Source: Siphonodentalium dalli | Lineage: Eukaryota; Mollusca; Scaphopoda; Gadilida; Siphonodentaliidae | Assembly: GCA_032622095.1 (NCBI GenBank) | Contig: CP136061.1 | Span: 63,861,127 to 63,925,126, forward strand | Reading direction: 5' to 3' | DNA: 64,000 bases | Shown: positions 1-11,940 of the stretch, piece after piece | How the letters are laid out: the number at the start of each line of letters is the position of its first letter | Numbering within the stretch: position 1 is the stretch's first letter | Position numbers and translations under genes: made by a program | Notes under the pieces: generated by a model | What the model saw: the letters and a program-made list of their open reading frames with translations, nothing else | The model's database searches: none | Told to the model about the DNA's origin: nothing

Positions 1-262
1 GTTGCTGAACAATAATGCAAAATGTTTGTACGGACGAACAAAATTGAATTTTCTAAGTCAAAAAAGGGCCATAACTCTGGTGAAAACAGGTGGACGAAAC
101 CCGCGCTATGCATGTAGCTGTTCCCCCATGCTGCTCTATCACCATACCAAATATCAGCTATATCTGCCCAGCGGTTGCTGAACAATAATGCAAAATGTTT
201 GTACGGACGGACGGACGGAGGCGGAGACTATATACCCGCCGACTTCAAGTCGGGGGCATAAT
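1..262. repeat. Dispersed mollusc-type short repeat with GACG tail
   Basis: The segment starting gttgctgaacaataatgcaa occurs at 1 and again at 173, so this is two partial copies in a row. The body carries a 'gggccataactctggtgaaa' motif and ends in a GACG-rich tail followed by a short hairpin (ccgacttcaagtcggg) and 'gcataataa'. The same layout recurs at 15.3, 20.8, 22.0, 37.99 and 44.8 kb. It looks like a SINE-sized non-coding dispersed repeat. Family assignment is from general familiarity with molluscan DNA, not a database match. Confidence 0.6.
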
Positions 263-453
263 AAGAGTATCTGGCTACCACATGTTAAGGTGGGGGTTAG
301 ATGATCAGCGAGGGGGTGTGTAAGGGGAGATGTCATAACACACTGGTAATACATGTCTGTAGGCTTCTGTCAGATATCAAAACACAACAATGTAATGAGC
401 TTATAATCTTGGTTTCAATATTTGAAAGAGGACAAATTTAGTAAATTTATTAC

Positions 454-618
454 CATCAGCAACAATAACAATATTCTGTGGATCAGCAACACCAGTCAAA
501 TCTACTGCAGTCACGATGTACTCTGTGGGTCCTGGCTTAACTGAAGGCTTCGACCAAGTTACTTTAACATGAGTGGCATTCAAGACAGACGTCCTTAAGT
601 TGGTGACTTGTTGAGGTG
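454..618 (-). CDS. Fibronectin type III exon (first half of a domain) of the EGF/FN3 gene
   Basis: On the minus strand an acceptor (tttatatag) precedes this block and a donor (GATG|gtaata) follows it, giving a 165-nt exon with phase 1 at both ends. The translation begins APQQVTNLRTSV and contains VKVTWSKP, the strand-B tryptophan region of an FN3 domain, then EYIVTAVD. The second half of the domain must lie in the next exon, off the left end of the window. Its entry phase matches the exit phase of the exon at 957-1152. FN3 domains are beta-sandwich adhesion modules of receptors and matrix proteins. Which protein this belongs to cannot be told from these exons. Confidence 0.82.
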
Positions 619-956
619 CTATATAAAAGGAGAAATATATTTGGTGAAAACTTTTCAATACAAGATCAACACTTATTTTATTAATATAGCTGTTTGATTG
701 AAATATCAAGAAAAAAAAAAAAAAGAAAAAAAATATATATCAGTCATCTTACTAGTATGGCTCCTGATGGCTTGACAATGAGCCAAATGGTTAAGAAAAT
801 ATTTAAGCATGTAAGCAATATACCCACAATCTTCAAGTAGGGACAATACTAAATGATGTTTGGCTTTGAGATACACAACTTTGTTAGAATTCTACAACTT
901 CATATATTGTTTCAAATAAATTTCTAAATGAAATAACATAGCATTTATAAACAAAC

Positions 957-1152
957 CTTCGACATCGGTCATGATCGTCCCTCTGTAACCAGCGTCTGCT
1001 TGTCCCCCTGAGTATGTGAATATCTTTACAGTATATTCCTTGTATGGAAGGAGACGTGTTGCTTTGAAGGAATTCTCATAGGATGAATCTTCAAATTTAT
1101 CTTTGTTGATATTGTTGTTGGAAGTTTCCTCACAAAAGTATTTGTCATATAT
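957..1152 (-). CDS. Fibronectin type III exon (second half of a domain) of the EGF/FN3 gene
   Basis: A 196-nt open block lies between an acceptor (cggttttag) and a donor (GAAG|gtttgt) on the minus strand. The translation ends with ATRLLPYKEYTVKIFTY and then GYRGTIMTDVE. This is the 'L-P-x-x-x-Y-x-V' strand E/F signature and the C-terminal strand of FN3. It enters in phase 0 and leaves in phase 1, exactly what is needed to complete the half-domain at 18804-18985 (which leaves in phase 0) and to feed the exon at 454-618 (which enters in phase 1). The intron to the upstream exon would be about 17.7 kb. It was not called by simple ORF length because the exon has no ATG. Confidence 0.82.
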
Positions 1153-3000
1153 CTAAAACCGAAAGATATGAAATTTCAATTAAACAAGTCTTTTGCACAC
1201 AAACAAATGGCTTTTCGCAGGTGTATTAATTTTCTGAGGAGGCTCAATTTGAAGGATCCAGCTTGCAAGAACTAAGATATAGAGGTAGAAGTTGTTATCT
1301 GTATGTCGAGGCAAATGACTTTTCGCTTTCTGTGCAGTAATTCTAGAAAATATGACAGGCCAAACCTGTTGCATGTAGGTATACTTCATCACATTGTAGG
1401 ACTAAGATTATTCACATCCAATCTAAGATGACGGAAATACAGGGCCAGATACAGCACTTCTCACAGTAAGCGACCTGCCTTAACGAGGTGTACATGTGTT
1501 AGTACCGCGGTGTAATACAGTGTGATACCGCCCATTCGCGATTGCACTACCATGTCGTACCACGGGAACGTTCGCGATATCACCGCAATACCAACGGTAA
1601 CAAATTCTAGTACCGCAGTGATATGCTTTCCCCTTTCCAATGCCATACATGCATGTGTTTCATCCGAATCGTGATTAGATAAGAATATGTGAAAATAATT
1701 TGTACTGTGAACCGCCAAGTACAGCAAATGCATACGACCACTAAACGTTGCAAGCTGAGATCAAACAATGCCGCCCGACAATAATCACGAACATGCCTGT
1801 GCTCAGTGACTGTTGACGTTGCAAAATGAAAGACTAGCAGATTATAAAAACGTTGTCTCTTTCAATGATTAATAGTTTGAATGTGTCTTTTCTTGGGCAG
1901 GCCGCCATAACACTACCCTAGCTACACTGCAGTTTGCTGTGCCTGCCCCTTTATATCGGTGGATGTATATATTCTCTGTGTATATACTAGAATTGATGTG
2001 GGTTAAAAGTGCAAGATGAAACATTTCGTTCCTTGCGGAAATAAAGTCGGTACTTTGAACTGTAATTACTGTAACTTCATTCTCCCGACTAATTAGTCAT
2101 TAAAATTGAACTTTTATCTACAACTTTCAATGAAATATTACGATTTTAAGCCGGCCAATCGCCATGTACGTGCACTTATTTTTGTGTCGTGTTGATCACG
2201 TTATCGGTATCTCTCACCCACAAACTTCACGGTAACATCAAACAAGAATTACATCAGCATAGTCCAGAAATTGGGCACCTGCTACATCGTAACTGGTTGA
2301 GTGAACATGATTTGTGATTACTTGGTGTCACTTTCTTTGTGAGATTCCCTTTCATTTTCTATCAAAGAAAGGACTGATGATGCCACGTCTTTGTCTTTAT
2401 CTATATTCAAAAGTTGTAAATTCAGTATTCATTGTAAATTATATCGCTATCACTATAAGTCACATGGGACTTCACCTTGTTCATACGAAATGTCTCTGTA
2501 ATTGTGTTTCACTTTTATGTTTTGATTTTGGTATGGGGAAAATATGTGTAGTCGGAAAAAAGTTTACGGTCGGCATCCCAAAACTGAAACACCGGAAACA
2601 CACCTATTTTTTGTTTTTGGCATAAGATATAGAATTTATACATCATGTAGCCCGAGAGAGAATGAAAGCGCTACCGTCCTTACAATAACTTCCCGAGATC
2701 ACAAATTTGATTCCTGCGGGCCGCCTAGTTTGTTTCACGAATGTTTTCACTTCGCGGTGGAGGGCGTTAGCGGTAAATTGAACGCAGTCACAAAAAAATA
2801 ACGCGTGTACGGCGGTAACGAGCACCAATAATGCGGTGACCTGCGTTGACCAGCGGTAAGAATACAGCCCGGCCAGAACTTCAGGTTAACCGCCCTCGAC
2901 CGCGGTACAAATTGATAAATGCGGAATTCTGGTGGTATCACCGTGGTAAGTACTGGCACATAACCTCGTTATACAGGTCGCTTAATAAGAGCATAGCTGT
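1153..3000. other. Intronic sequence with a diverged dispersed repeat
   Basis: I see no exon-like block here. The stretch 1985-2130 (gaaataaagtcggtactttg... attactgtaacttcattctc) is clearly related to 17720-17850, so it is a diverged dispersed repeat. The blocks 1500-1630 and 2790-2950 are rich in accgcggt/ggtggtatcaccg words but I could not resolve a clean terminal inverted repeat. Confidence 0.5.
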
Positions 3001-3850
3001 ATATAAATATAAAGGTCATAACTTTAGAAGAAATGAAAGGACAAAACCTGTTGTATATAGGTATACTTCATCCCATTGTGGTTCATGACTATACCAAAGA
3101 TCATTCAAATCCAATCCAAGGTGACGAAAATACAGGGTGTAGATGTATTTTTTTATATAGGGGTCATAATTTTAGAAGAAATTAATGGACAAAACCTGTT
3201 GTATGTAGGTATACTTCATCCCATTGTGGTTCATGACTATACCAAAGATCATTCAAATCCAATTTAAAGTGACGAAAATACAGGGTTTAGATGTATTTTT
3301 CGATATAGGGGGTCATAATTTTTTAAATAATTAATGGACAACCTGTTGTATGTGGATATTACTAATCCACACTGCCTCATAAGCATACTAAAGATCATTC
3401 ATCAAAACCTACAATGACTGATATCCAAGGTCAACATGGATTAGTTTTCAGTATAAAGGTCAAAACTGTACAAATCCTGAACGGACAAAACCTGTTAATA
3501 TTCCCATTATAATTTTCCACTGGAAAATGTCCAAGATGACCAATACCGGAATGGAAATATTCTATCCTCTAAGGGCCATAACTTCAGAAGAAATGAATAG
3601 GCAGAACTTAGCTGAACATTACATGTGGATACCGTTGCCTTCATATGCAGCCTCATCTGTATATTATGACTGAGATACCAAGATCCAAAGTTGGCACAGA
3701 TGCAAATGTTTTCACTCTAAGGACCATAACTGTGCAACAAATGAATGGATGAAAACCGTTAAATGTGAATATACCTTCCTCCATAGTGGTCATAACAAAC
3801 CAAAGATAATTGACATCAGACTTATGATGACTAATATGAGAGCTTCAAAG
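3001..3850. repeat. Tandem repeat, ~148-bp unit, about six copies with rising divergence
   Basis: The words 'ggacaaaacctgttgta', 'cccattgtggttcatgacta' and 'aaagatcattcaaatcca' recur with an exact 148-bp spacing (ggacaa at 3039, 3187 and 3335). They then recur in more diverged form around 3482, 3600 and 3746. Each unit contains the 'ggtcataactttagaagaaat' motif of the dispersed repeats. Short open frames across it are a by-product of the repetition. Confidence 0.75.
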
Positions 3851-5639
3851 TTGTTTGATTGATATTCACTTAATTTCTAAGAGAATTCCAACTAATTGCC
3901 ACTAATTCCAGCAACAATCTCATCTTGAATAGTTTGCAAATGCCATACTAATCATTTATATCAAATTTGATGTACATATCAGTCAGGTATTAATTGAAAA
4001 AATTTAAGTTGACAGAACATGTAATGGTGATCTTTTGGAACAAATAGACCTTACTTGTTATTGAAATATTAAAATGCAGGCTTATTTAATCACCTATAAT
4101 TTGTATTTTGTTGGTTTATGAATGTTGGCTGTACATATATATTTACATAACATGACATCACCTTGTTGACCTAATCACTCAAATTGCTCAGCAGTATAAT
4201 TGGGAGTACTTTTAAAAGTTCACATGAATTGCATTGAAGCCAGTACTTGGAACTAAGTATTTGGTGTAGCAGTAAATTTTTTTTATCGAAATTGCAGTCC
4301 TCTTTCCACCCCCAACAAACTAAATGTCGGTTATTGACCTGGGATCAAAACATAAATATACAATTACAATTAAAACATAGTTGTTCATATGAACTCATAT
4401 GTGTGGCAATTTGTTTTTAATAGTACGCATCACACAAAAACAATGTCATGTTTCCCCTCACAGTTCAAATGCATCGCCCGTGGCATCACACGAAACTTGG
4501 AAATCGATCGAAAATTCACAGGAGAAACTCAAGCTAATATTGGGCTCAGTTCTGTATGGGCTAATCTCAAAATTCTCGTCAGATTTTATGAAAATAAATA
4601 GAATACTTTCAGCTTTTTTTGAGTGATGTTCAAATAATCGGAATCCGCTGATAATATATAGCCCATCGGGTATTAATAATACCTCGCAGTTGAACATCAG
4701 CTTTTACTGATTGGCAAAACAAAAAATCTGTTATTGTATCTAAGTGCAATATGCATTCATTAATAAATGTATGCAATACAACCATTGTATTGACTGTAGA
4801 AAACAGTTGTAAAAGTATCTTCAATAATGACCAACGTGAGGGGGCATTGCATAATATCCAAAAGGAAGTCTTTTGGGAAATATGTTTATAATTATAAACA
4901 TTAAACACAAATTTGAAAGAAAATATACTTTGACATTTAAAGGAACATATGGTATAGCTGAAGCATGTCAGACTGTCAGTCTGTGATCACACCATGCAAA
5001 ATTCCCATACTGACACTGTGGCTCAGTATACTCCCAAGTCAATATGACAGCAATTATTATCCATCAATCTAAATTTAGTTAATAATCATCGCCATTCCAT
5101 ACATTGACGCAACTTACAAGTATTCAAATCACAAGTCAAAGACTTTTACACCGCATGCACATGTTTCATGCAGGGTCATAATGTTACTCAGTAGTCACCG
5201 ATCTGAGTCGGCACCTTTGATCTCTTTGTCAAAACAACTACCAGCATACATCAAAGGCAGGGCACATACTTCGCGACAGTGTGAATATATTTCTTTGATG
5301 TATTTGGCTCTGAATGTTTACCGCGATAGGGCGTCCAATGAGTGTATATGGGAACAAACGTCCAATATATAAAAATCAGAATCGAAATTGGAAATCGGCT
5401 TATTTTGCCTCCCGTTATCAGAAATCGGTCCGATGGGTTTTTCATTATTGGAACATTATTATGTTTGTTATGGGAATAAATAATCAAAAAGCTATATAAA
5501 TATGAGAAATGAATGTAGTGGGGATGTGTGTTATTGAGAGAGCTTTTATATGACATGTTGTTTATATTATTGTTATTCAAAAATAATGGGACTACATCAT
5601 CTAATGCTGCTATAACGACTTCAAAAAGCAACTGAAAAT
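3851..5639. other. Non-coding intronic sequence
   Basis: AT-rich DNA with no recognisable exon, RNA gene or long repeat. Short open frames around 4390-4910 and 5180-5630 show no family resemblance. Confidence 0.45.
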
Positions 5640-5901
5640 ATTCTTATTCCAAGAAGCATTCAAAGATTTGGAATTACAACCGAAGAAGAAGTCCCGTAAG
5701 CACGTTAGCGAGTAGCCTTAGTCAGCTAGGGTGTTCCAGGCTATACCAGGTGAAAGCTAACATCATGCGCATTCTTATTCCAAGAAGCATCCAAAGACTT
5801 GGAATTACAACCGAAGAAGAAGTCCCGTAAGCATGTTAGCGAGTAGCCTTGGTCAACTAGGGTGTTCCAGGCTATACCAGGTGAAAGCTAACGTCATGTG
5901 C
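5640..5901 (+). repeat. 131-bp tandem duplication, possible LINE tail
   Basis: The block attcttattccaagaagcat... through gtgaaagctaac occurs at 5640 and again at 5771, a direct duplication with a 131-bp period and a handful of substitutions. The sequence running into the first copy translates as FKKQLKIFLFQEAF, which resembles the extreme C-terminal helix of many non-LTR retrotransposon polymerases. This would make it a decayed LINE 3' end; that reading is weak. Confidence 0.65.
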
Positions 5902-7285
5902 ATAAACCAAGAAAAACACCAGCTGAACTTTAACTCATGTACATATGTGTTTGATACTGTTTTTATTTTTATCTTAAAACACACAAAAAAAAAACTACCG
6001 GTAATGCAAATACTCTTTGTTGATAATTTTCTATCTCGTACTCAGCTGTACTCTTCTATCATTCCATATAATTGAATTTGGTCTTCACAGTCGTCTTTGC
6101 CATTTACTGTTCAGTGGAAAAACGAAAACTGGATAGGGTCGTTCTCATATTTTTACAATAGGGTGGGGGTGCCAAATTTGTAAAAAAAAAAAAATTCGTC
6201 ACAAATCTCGTCTATTTATGTGTATGGCTTGACTGCGTAAAGCTGATCAAATACCGCAAAAGATTTTTGAAATCTGAGTAGAAATACCAGAGTTGTGGGC
6301 CCTCAAAATTTTTATTTTTTGGGCCAATCGGCTTGTCGCCGTATCTCCTTTAAAACTGACAATCATTGGCAATAGTGACACACTTCTAAGTATCCAGACT
6401 AACTAGTGCTCGGTGTTTGCCAAATTTTGCCAGTATCGGTTCAGTATTGTGGTTCTGGGGAGGGGTGGTTTATGGTGCCAAATTTTATTTAGTCTCCGAA
6501 TCAGATGAAACTTGGAATATATCATCTACCCTACAAACTTATCACGACACTGAAAACAGATCTCAAATCCGTTGGAAAATGGCGGAGATTTGGGCCCTCA
6601 AAGTTTGGGTCCATATGCTTTCCAATAACCGAAATGTTTTTCGTCTCCGATTCAGATGAAATGCATTCCATACAAACTATGTGAGCAGCAGATCACAAAA
6701 CTGAAAACAATTTTAAAATCCATTGGAAAATAACGGAGTTACGGGTCTTCAAAATTTGCATTTTGAGCCTGGGTTGACAATTTCCCAATCCCGTCACCCA
6801 ATTTCGAGGCAGGGGTGGGGTCACTTCCAATCACTTGAGATAAACATGGTAAGGACGTGATATAATCATCCTACTTCCTATTTTCCGTCCCTAAACGATG
6901 ATATTTTCAGCTCAAGATTCGCCCTATTATTATACTTCAATGGTGTAACCAAGGAAGTATATTGTTTTTCTATTGGGGCCGTTTTCTGTTTAATTGAAAA
7001 TGCTCAGAAACTAATGGGAGGACCGTGAAATCTCTAGGGAATGTAGGCATCTAAGGGATACAGAAAATGAAGATATCATGAGTCCGGCCCAACGCTTCAC
7101 AACGGAGTGAAATTTAAAATAGGGACACACTATACACCAAGATGAATAAACTGAGGTTTTTTTTTTTAATTTTGTATTGCATATTCCGAATTGGACGAGT
7201 GATCCGATCCGAATATACCGCTTAAAAATGTTTTTTCCCAGGACTTTCCGCGTTACAGGGTACAGAAATATTGCGCCTATTTTTC
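5902..7285. repeat. Diverged repeats with 'gggccctcaaa-tttg' words
   Basis: Related words recur: 'gagttgtgggccctcaaaattt' near 6290, 'gagatttgggccctcaaagttt' near 6585, and 'gagttacgggtcttcaaaattt' near 6735, with 'tccgaatcagatgaaa' beside each. This is an old, strongly diverged repeat cluster. I see no coding signal. Confidence 0.45.
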
Positions 7286-8140
7286 CCGCCAAATCCAAAT
7301 CGGCTAATTAAAGAGCAAGATAATGTTGTTGCAGGTACGTTGACATACTGTATGTACGTCCCAAAAGTTTGACCGCTATACTTTAAAAGTAACCTGCACA
7401 ACGGAGAATGCGAGTCGGGGTGGGTTGAGACTTTAGGAAAATTCCATGAAAATTGAAAAGGTGGGAAAATTCAAATGTCGAGAATTTTTTTTTTTTGACG
7501 AGTACATCTGATGGGTAGTGTTCACGCGCATCTACAGTGCGATTTTCTCATTTTCAGATGGAACGGTTTACTCGTGACAACGCTATATAACATAAATATG
7601 TATACTTAAGGAGTCTATCAATAACCTATTTTTAGCCCCAAATCCAAACGGGCTAATGAAGGAGCGAGTTTAAAGCAGTGGCATGTAAGCCGGTATACTG
7701 TAGGTACGCCTCCAAAAGTTGACCTCTCTACTATAAACGCAACCTGCTCAACGGAGTGTTTGTGTCGGGGTGGGTTCAGTTTTGGCAAATTCCACCGAAA
7801 ATCAAATGGGGAAAATTACTCCGAAAATCAGATATTGAGATAAACACTTTTCTACGAGTGGATGTCATTAGTAGTATCTAAATGCAAGATTAGTATGCTT
7901 TTCAAAGTTTCAGAGTGGACGGTTTAACCCTGGTAGCATGTAACGTTGTTAACGGGTGATATATATTACTCAAATTCAAACCCACTCTTTATGACGCAAA
8001 TTCAAACAGACTTATCAAGGAGCAAGGCAAATGCATGAATATGTTCACCGATATACTATAGGTATATCAGCTCTACTATAAAAGTAACCTGTCCAACAGA
8101 GAGGTGGCGTACGCCCCGGGGAGGGTCAAGGCTTTTGGCA
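7286..8140 (+). repeat. Three ~350-bp direct repeats just upstream of the gag ORF
   Basis: The block 'aaatccaaa-cggctaat-aagagcaag' starts at 7291, 7640 and 7998 (spacings 349 and 358 bp). Each copy continues to 'taacctgc-caacggag...cggggtggg' and 'ggcaaattccaccgaaa'. The third copy runs directly into the coding sequence of the retrotransposon at 8171. Ngaro-type elements carry direct repeats rather than inverted ends, so these may be its 5' non-coding repeat. They could equally be an unrelated tandem repeat. Confidence 0.6.
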
Positions 8141-8170
8141 AATTCCACCGAAACTCGTAAACGGGAACAA

Positions 8171-9640
8171 ATGGCAAATCGCGAATCAAGTGTTTTATAT
8201 TTTGAACACTGCATTTCTGGACGAAAAAATTCCGAAACTGCGAAAAAGACCGACGCTCGGAGCCGAATTCAGATGCAAACTAGGCCCAACTTCCGAAACA
8301 CACGCTCCACACCTCGTCCCCACACGTCCACCAGTGGGGACAGGCACACTGATACCATCATAAACCCTTGGGATCTGACCAGCAACCTTAAAAACTGGAC
8401 AGTGGCCAGATTGCGCCGAGAGCTGAAATCTCTCGAAATCGTCATGCCAGACTCAATAAAGAAAGCTGAGCTGGTAAAAATATTCGAAGCCAACCAAAGA
8501 AGGCATCCTTCGTCCCCAAGTGCAAGTGCGCATTTTCAGAGGGGGCAGGCAACAAATAATGCACTAGACGATCCCAATGCGAAGACGATTTTCCGGATGA
8601 CATCATTCCGCAACAAGTCAATCAGGAGCACTTTCATGACCATCGTGAAGGGAATCGCAGGACTCCCTTGCCCTCAGGCTCTGGCACAACCACATCGAAG
8701 CAAGAATCTCAAATCAATGCTCTGCTTGCAGCAAATCGGGCTCTTGTCTCGGAGATATCATCATTCGCCACCAAAACGTCATCTCAAGCAGCGCTCCATT
8801 CTCAGGGTGGGAATCCACATTCCCAGTTTTTGGCCTCATCCTCCACACACACAGTGCCGACATCTGATAACATGAACCAGTTGTTTGGCTCGAGCGGCGT
8901 ACCACATGGCAGCCTACCTACAATTGACTGCGACATATCTCCGTCATTGCGACGTGATGTTCTCTCAGGCAAGGACGTTAATCTGGCACGGATGCTTATG
9001 CCTCCGTTGGAACATTATGATTCCAACAAATCATCCGATAAATATGACTCCCGTCTTTCGCAGTCTCTAACTCTCCCAGAATTTATCAGAGCTTTTGGGA
9101 AATATAAAAAATTGATCTGCGAAGTCTTCCCACAATGGTCAGATGAGTTGGAATCGTATATGGCAGACATCATTACCATCTCCACTCAGTACGGCAATGG
9201 CTTTTATGCGTATCATACTGCTTTCTCAGCCAAGGCGGCAGCGTGGCTAGCCCGTGGTACGAAAGTCGACGGGGCTTCCGAGACACTGAAATTTATTCTG
9301 CCATCTTTACTAGTCAAAAAACCATTGCTTGTTATGTATGTCAAAACAGGTTGCACACTGCAAAGTTTTGCCCCATGAACGCTGGTACAATAAAAGGGCA
9401 AACTCAGAATGGAAGCTATCGTCGTCCTAACACATTTTTTGGCTTTCCAAATTCGTCCATGCCCAGTGCAACACTAACACTGTGCTTGCAATTTAACTCT
9501 GTCTAAGGTTGCACATTCGGAACTAATTGCAAATACCAGCATGTCTGTGTGTCTTGTAAGGGACCGCATTCTAAGCAAGTCTGTAGCCAGAAAGCGGTCC
9601 GTTCCAAGACTTTTTACCAGACCCCAAATTCAGATGCTAA
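8171..9640 (+). pseudogene. Gag of the YR retrotransposon: SAP motif, capsid-like region, zinc knuckles
   Basis: Translation is open upstream with a TTG, but the first ATG is at 8171. About 75 codons in, the residues TVARLRRELKSLEI then KKAELVKIFEAN form a SAP-type helix-turn-helix DNA-binding motif. Near 8580 the frame shifts; the downstream frame (to 9378) carries the capsid-like stretch LPEFIRAFGKYKKLICEVFP and YGNGFYAYHTAF. A second frameshift near 9300 leads to a perfect CCHC knuckle, CYVCQNRLHTAKFC (C-x2-C-x4-H-x4-C). After an in-frame TAA at 9504-9506, CTFGTNCKYQH and CVSCKGPHSKQVC give further Cys/His modules. Two frameshifts and a stop make it a pseudogene. Role: packaging of element RNA; the SAP motif may tether it to DNA (inference). 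Confidence 0.75.
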
Positions 9641-9698
9641 ATGACTCAATTTCGTTTCTGACAAAGAATGCTTAATTCCTCGCGACATTCAAACTCCA

Positions 9699-10917
9699 GT
9701 GAATGTTACATTTCTGGCAACGGCATTGGATCACTACCCCGATCAGGAATTTGTCACTTTCCTGTTGAATGGTTTTTCCAATGGCTTCGATACTGGTATC
9801 CAGAGTCTGCCATCAAATCCATTAGCATTGCGAAACTTGCAGTCTGTGACTTCGGACCCAACGGCAGTAGACACCCTATTGAACAAAGAGTTATCAAAGG
9901 GTTTCATTTTCGGTCCTTTTGACGAATCGCCTTTCACCAATTACAGAATTAACCCAATAGGCATTGCCGAAAGAAAAATATCTGGCAAAAAGCGTCTCAT
10001 AGTGGATTTATCGGCTCCCCACTCATCAAAAACTGATCAGTCTTTGAATTCGCTGATCGACAAAGAGGAATTCTCGCTCACCTATGTCACAGTGGATCAT
10101 GCCATGAAAATAATTCAACAACTACCACCCGGGTGCTTACTATTCCACTGTGACGTGCAATCAGCTTTCAAATTATGCCCAGTAAAACAGTCGCTTTGGC
10201 CGTTTTATGGGATACGATGGCGTGATAAATTCTTCATCTATTCTAAATTATGTTTTGGGAGCCGATCATCTCCAAAAATATTCAATTCACTATCAATAGC
10301 AATTTGTTGGATCGCAACTAACCTATATGGAGTTCCGAATTTGTTGCATTACTTGGACGATTATCTGACCATAATTCCAAAGGAATTTAACCCTCAGTCT
10401 TCCATCTGGGCTCTCCTGAAAGTTTTTCAAATGGCAGGCATTCCATTAGCTGAAGAAAAGTCAGTAGGTCCAACTACTTGCTTAGAATTTTTAGGGATTA
10501 TCATAGACACTGAACGGATGCAATGTAGCTTACCTCTTGACAAACTAGCCAGACTTCAGCAACTTATACAATCATTTCTCAAACGAAATACCTGAACCAA
10601 GCAAGAGCTACTAAGCTTACTAGGCCATTTATCTTTTGCAGCCAAAGTAGTGGTACTGGGCCGTTCCTTCATATCATACCTCATAGGTCTTTCCACTTCC
10701 GTGGCCGAACTCTGGCATCATGTAAATATATATCGGCTTCTTGCAGAATGGAGCTCCAAATGTGGCACAAATTTTTAGTAAATTGGAATGGTGTGTCCAT
10801 GTTTCTCAACCAAGATGTCATCAACTCAGATGATATCCCCCTGTTCACTGATGCGAGCTCCATTCATGGTTTCGGGGGTTATTTCAAACCCCAATGGTTT
10901 TATGGTAGCTGGCCTGT
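9699..10917 (+). pseudogene. Reverse transcriptase and start of RNase H of the YR retrotransposon
   Basis: An open frame to 10594 carries the RT fingers (KKRLIVDLSAPHSS), the first catalytic region (LLFHCDVQSAFKLCPV), FGSRSSPKIFNS, and the catalytic box LLHYLDDYLTII. CLEFLGIIIDTERM then matches the thumb region. A TGA at about 10592 interrupts; the same frame continues TKQELLSLLGHLSFAAKVV. After a frameshift near 10745 the RNase H start LFTDASSIHGFGGYF (first catalytic Asp) and QWFYGSWP appear. There the protein is cut off by a satellite array at 10919. Codon-level decay rules out function. Confidence 0.8.
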
Positions 10918-10918
10918 A

Positions 10919-11822
10919 ACGACCTGTAGCCCGCGCCAAAGGATTTAGTCATGCAAAGAGTAAAATCCAAGATGGCTGCTGGCGGCCATGTTTTTTGGCC
11001 GAATGACCCCAAAATGACTCGTTCCCATCTACATGTCATTGTTAACATCCATGACAAATTTCATGAAGTTCGGACCAAAGCTACGACCTGTAGCCCGCGC
11101 CAAAGGATTTAGTCATGCAAAGAGTAAAATCCAAGATGGCTGCTGGCGGCCATGTTTTTTGGCCGAACGACCCAAAAATCACTCGTTCCCATCTACATGT
11201 CAATATTAACATCCATGACAAATTTCATGAAGTTCGGACCAAAGTAACGACCTGTAGCCCGCGCCAAAGGATTTAGTCATGCAAAGAGTAAAATCCAAGA
11301 TGGCTGCTGGCGGCCATGTTTTTTGGCCGAATGACCCCAAAATGACTTGTTCCCATCTACATGTCATTGTTAACATCCATGACAAATTTCATGAAGTTCG
11401 GACCAAAGCTACGACCTGTAGCCCGCGCCAAAGGATTTAGTCATGCAAAGAGTAAAATCCAAGATGGCTGCTGGTGGCCATGTTTGGCCGAACGACCAAA
11501 AAATCACTCGTTCCCATCTACATGTCAATATTAACATCCATGACAAATTTCATGATGATCAGACGAACAGTACGACCTGTAGCCCGCGCCAATGGATTGA
11601 ATTTTGAAATCCAAGATGGCTGCCAGCGGCCATGTTTTTTGGCCGAATGACACCAAAATGACTCGTTCCCATCTACATGTCAACATTCATGAAAAATTTC
11701 ATAAAGATCAGACCAACGGTATGACCTGTAGCCCGCGCCAAAGGAAATTGTTGACGGACACACGGACGACGGACGCCAAACCATGGCAATAGCTCAAACT
11801 TACAAAGTAAGTTGAGCTAAAA
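10919..11822 (+). repeat. 164-bp satellite array no. 1 (within the RNase H of the retrotransposon)
   Basis: Units starting acgacctgtagcccgcgcc lie at 10919, 11083, 11247, 11411, 11572 and 11721, giving periods of 164, 164, 164, 161 and 149 bp. Each unit contains 'aaatccaagatggctgctgg', 'catgttttttggccgaa' and 'cgttcccatctacatgtca'. The array ends in a tail with 'acacacggacgacggac' and 'aagtaagttgagcta'. The same unit and tail recur at 12985-14165 and 48178-49215. The tandem core with a distinct right flank resembles pearl/BIV160-like (Helentron-derived) elements of bivalves; that link is from memory. Confidence 0.85.
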
Positions 11823-11940
11823 ATGTTATTGCCGACAGTCTTTCTCGTTGCCGTTTTCAGGAATTTCATTGTCTCGCACCAGAAGCAGACGCAATGCCGA
11901 TGGAATGTCCCTCATTCACAGAGATGATGACGGTTTGATC
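11823..11940 (+). pseudogene. C-terminal tail of RNase H resuming after the satellite
   Basis: Immediately after the array, the translation NVIADSLSRCRFQEFHCLAP resumes. This is the familiar end of a YR-retrotransposon RNase H (the 'N-x-x-AD-x-LSR' motif). It runs to a TGA around 11936. The preceding RNase H fragment stops at QWFYGSWP (10915). The central RNase H segment between these motifs, roughly 80 residues in relatives I remember, is absent from both sides of the array. Confidence 0.65.
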
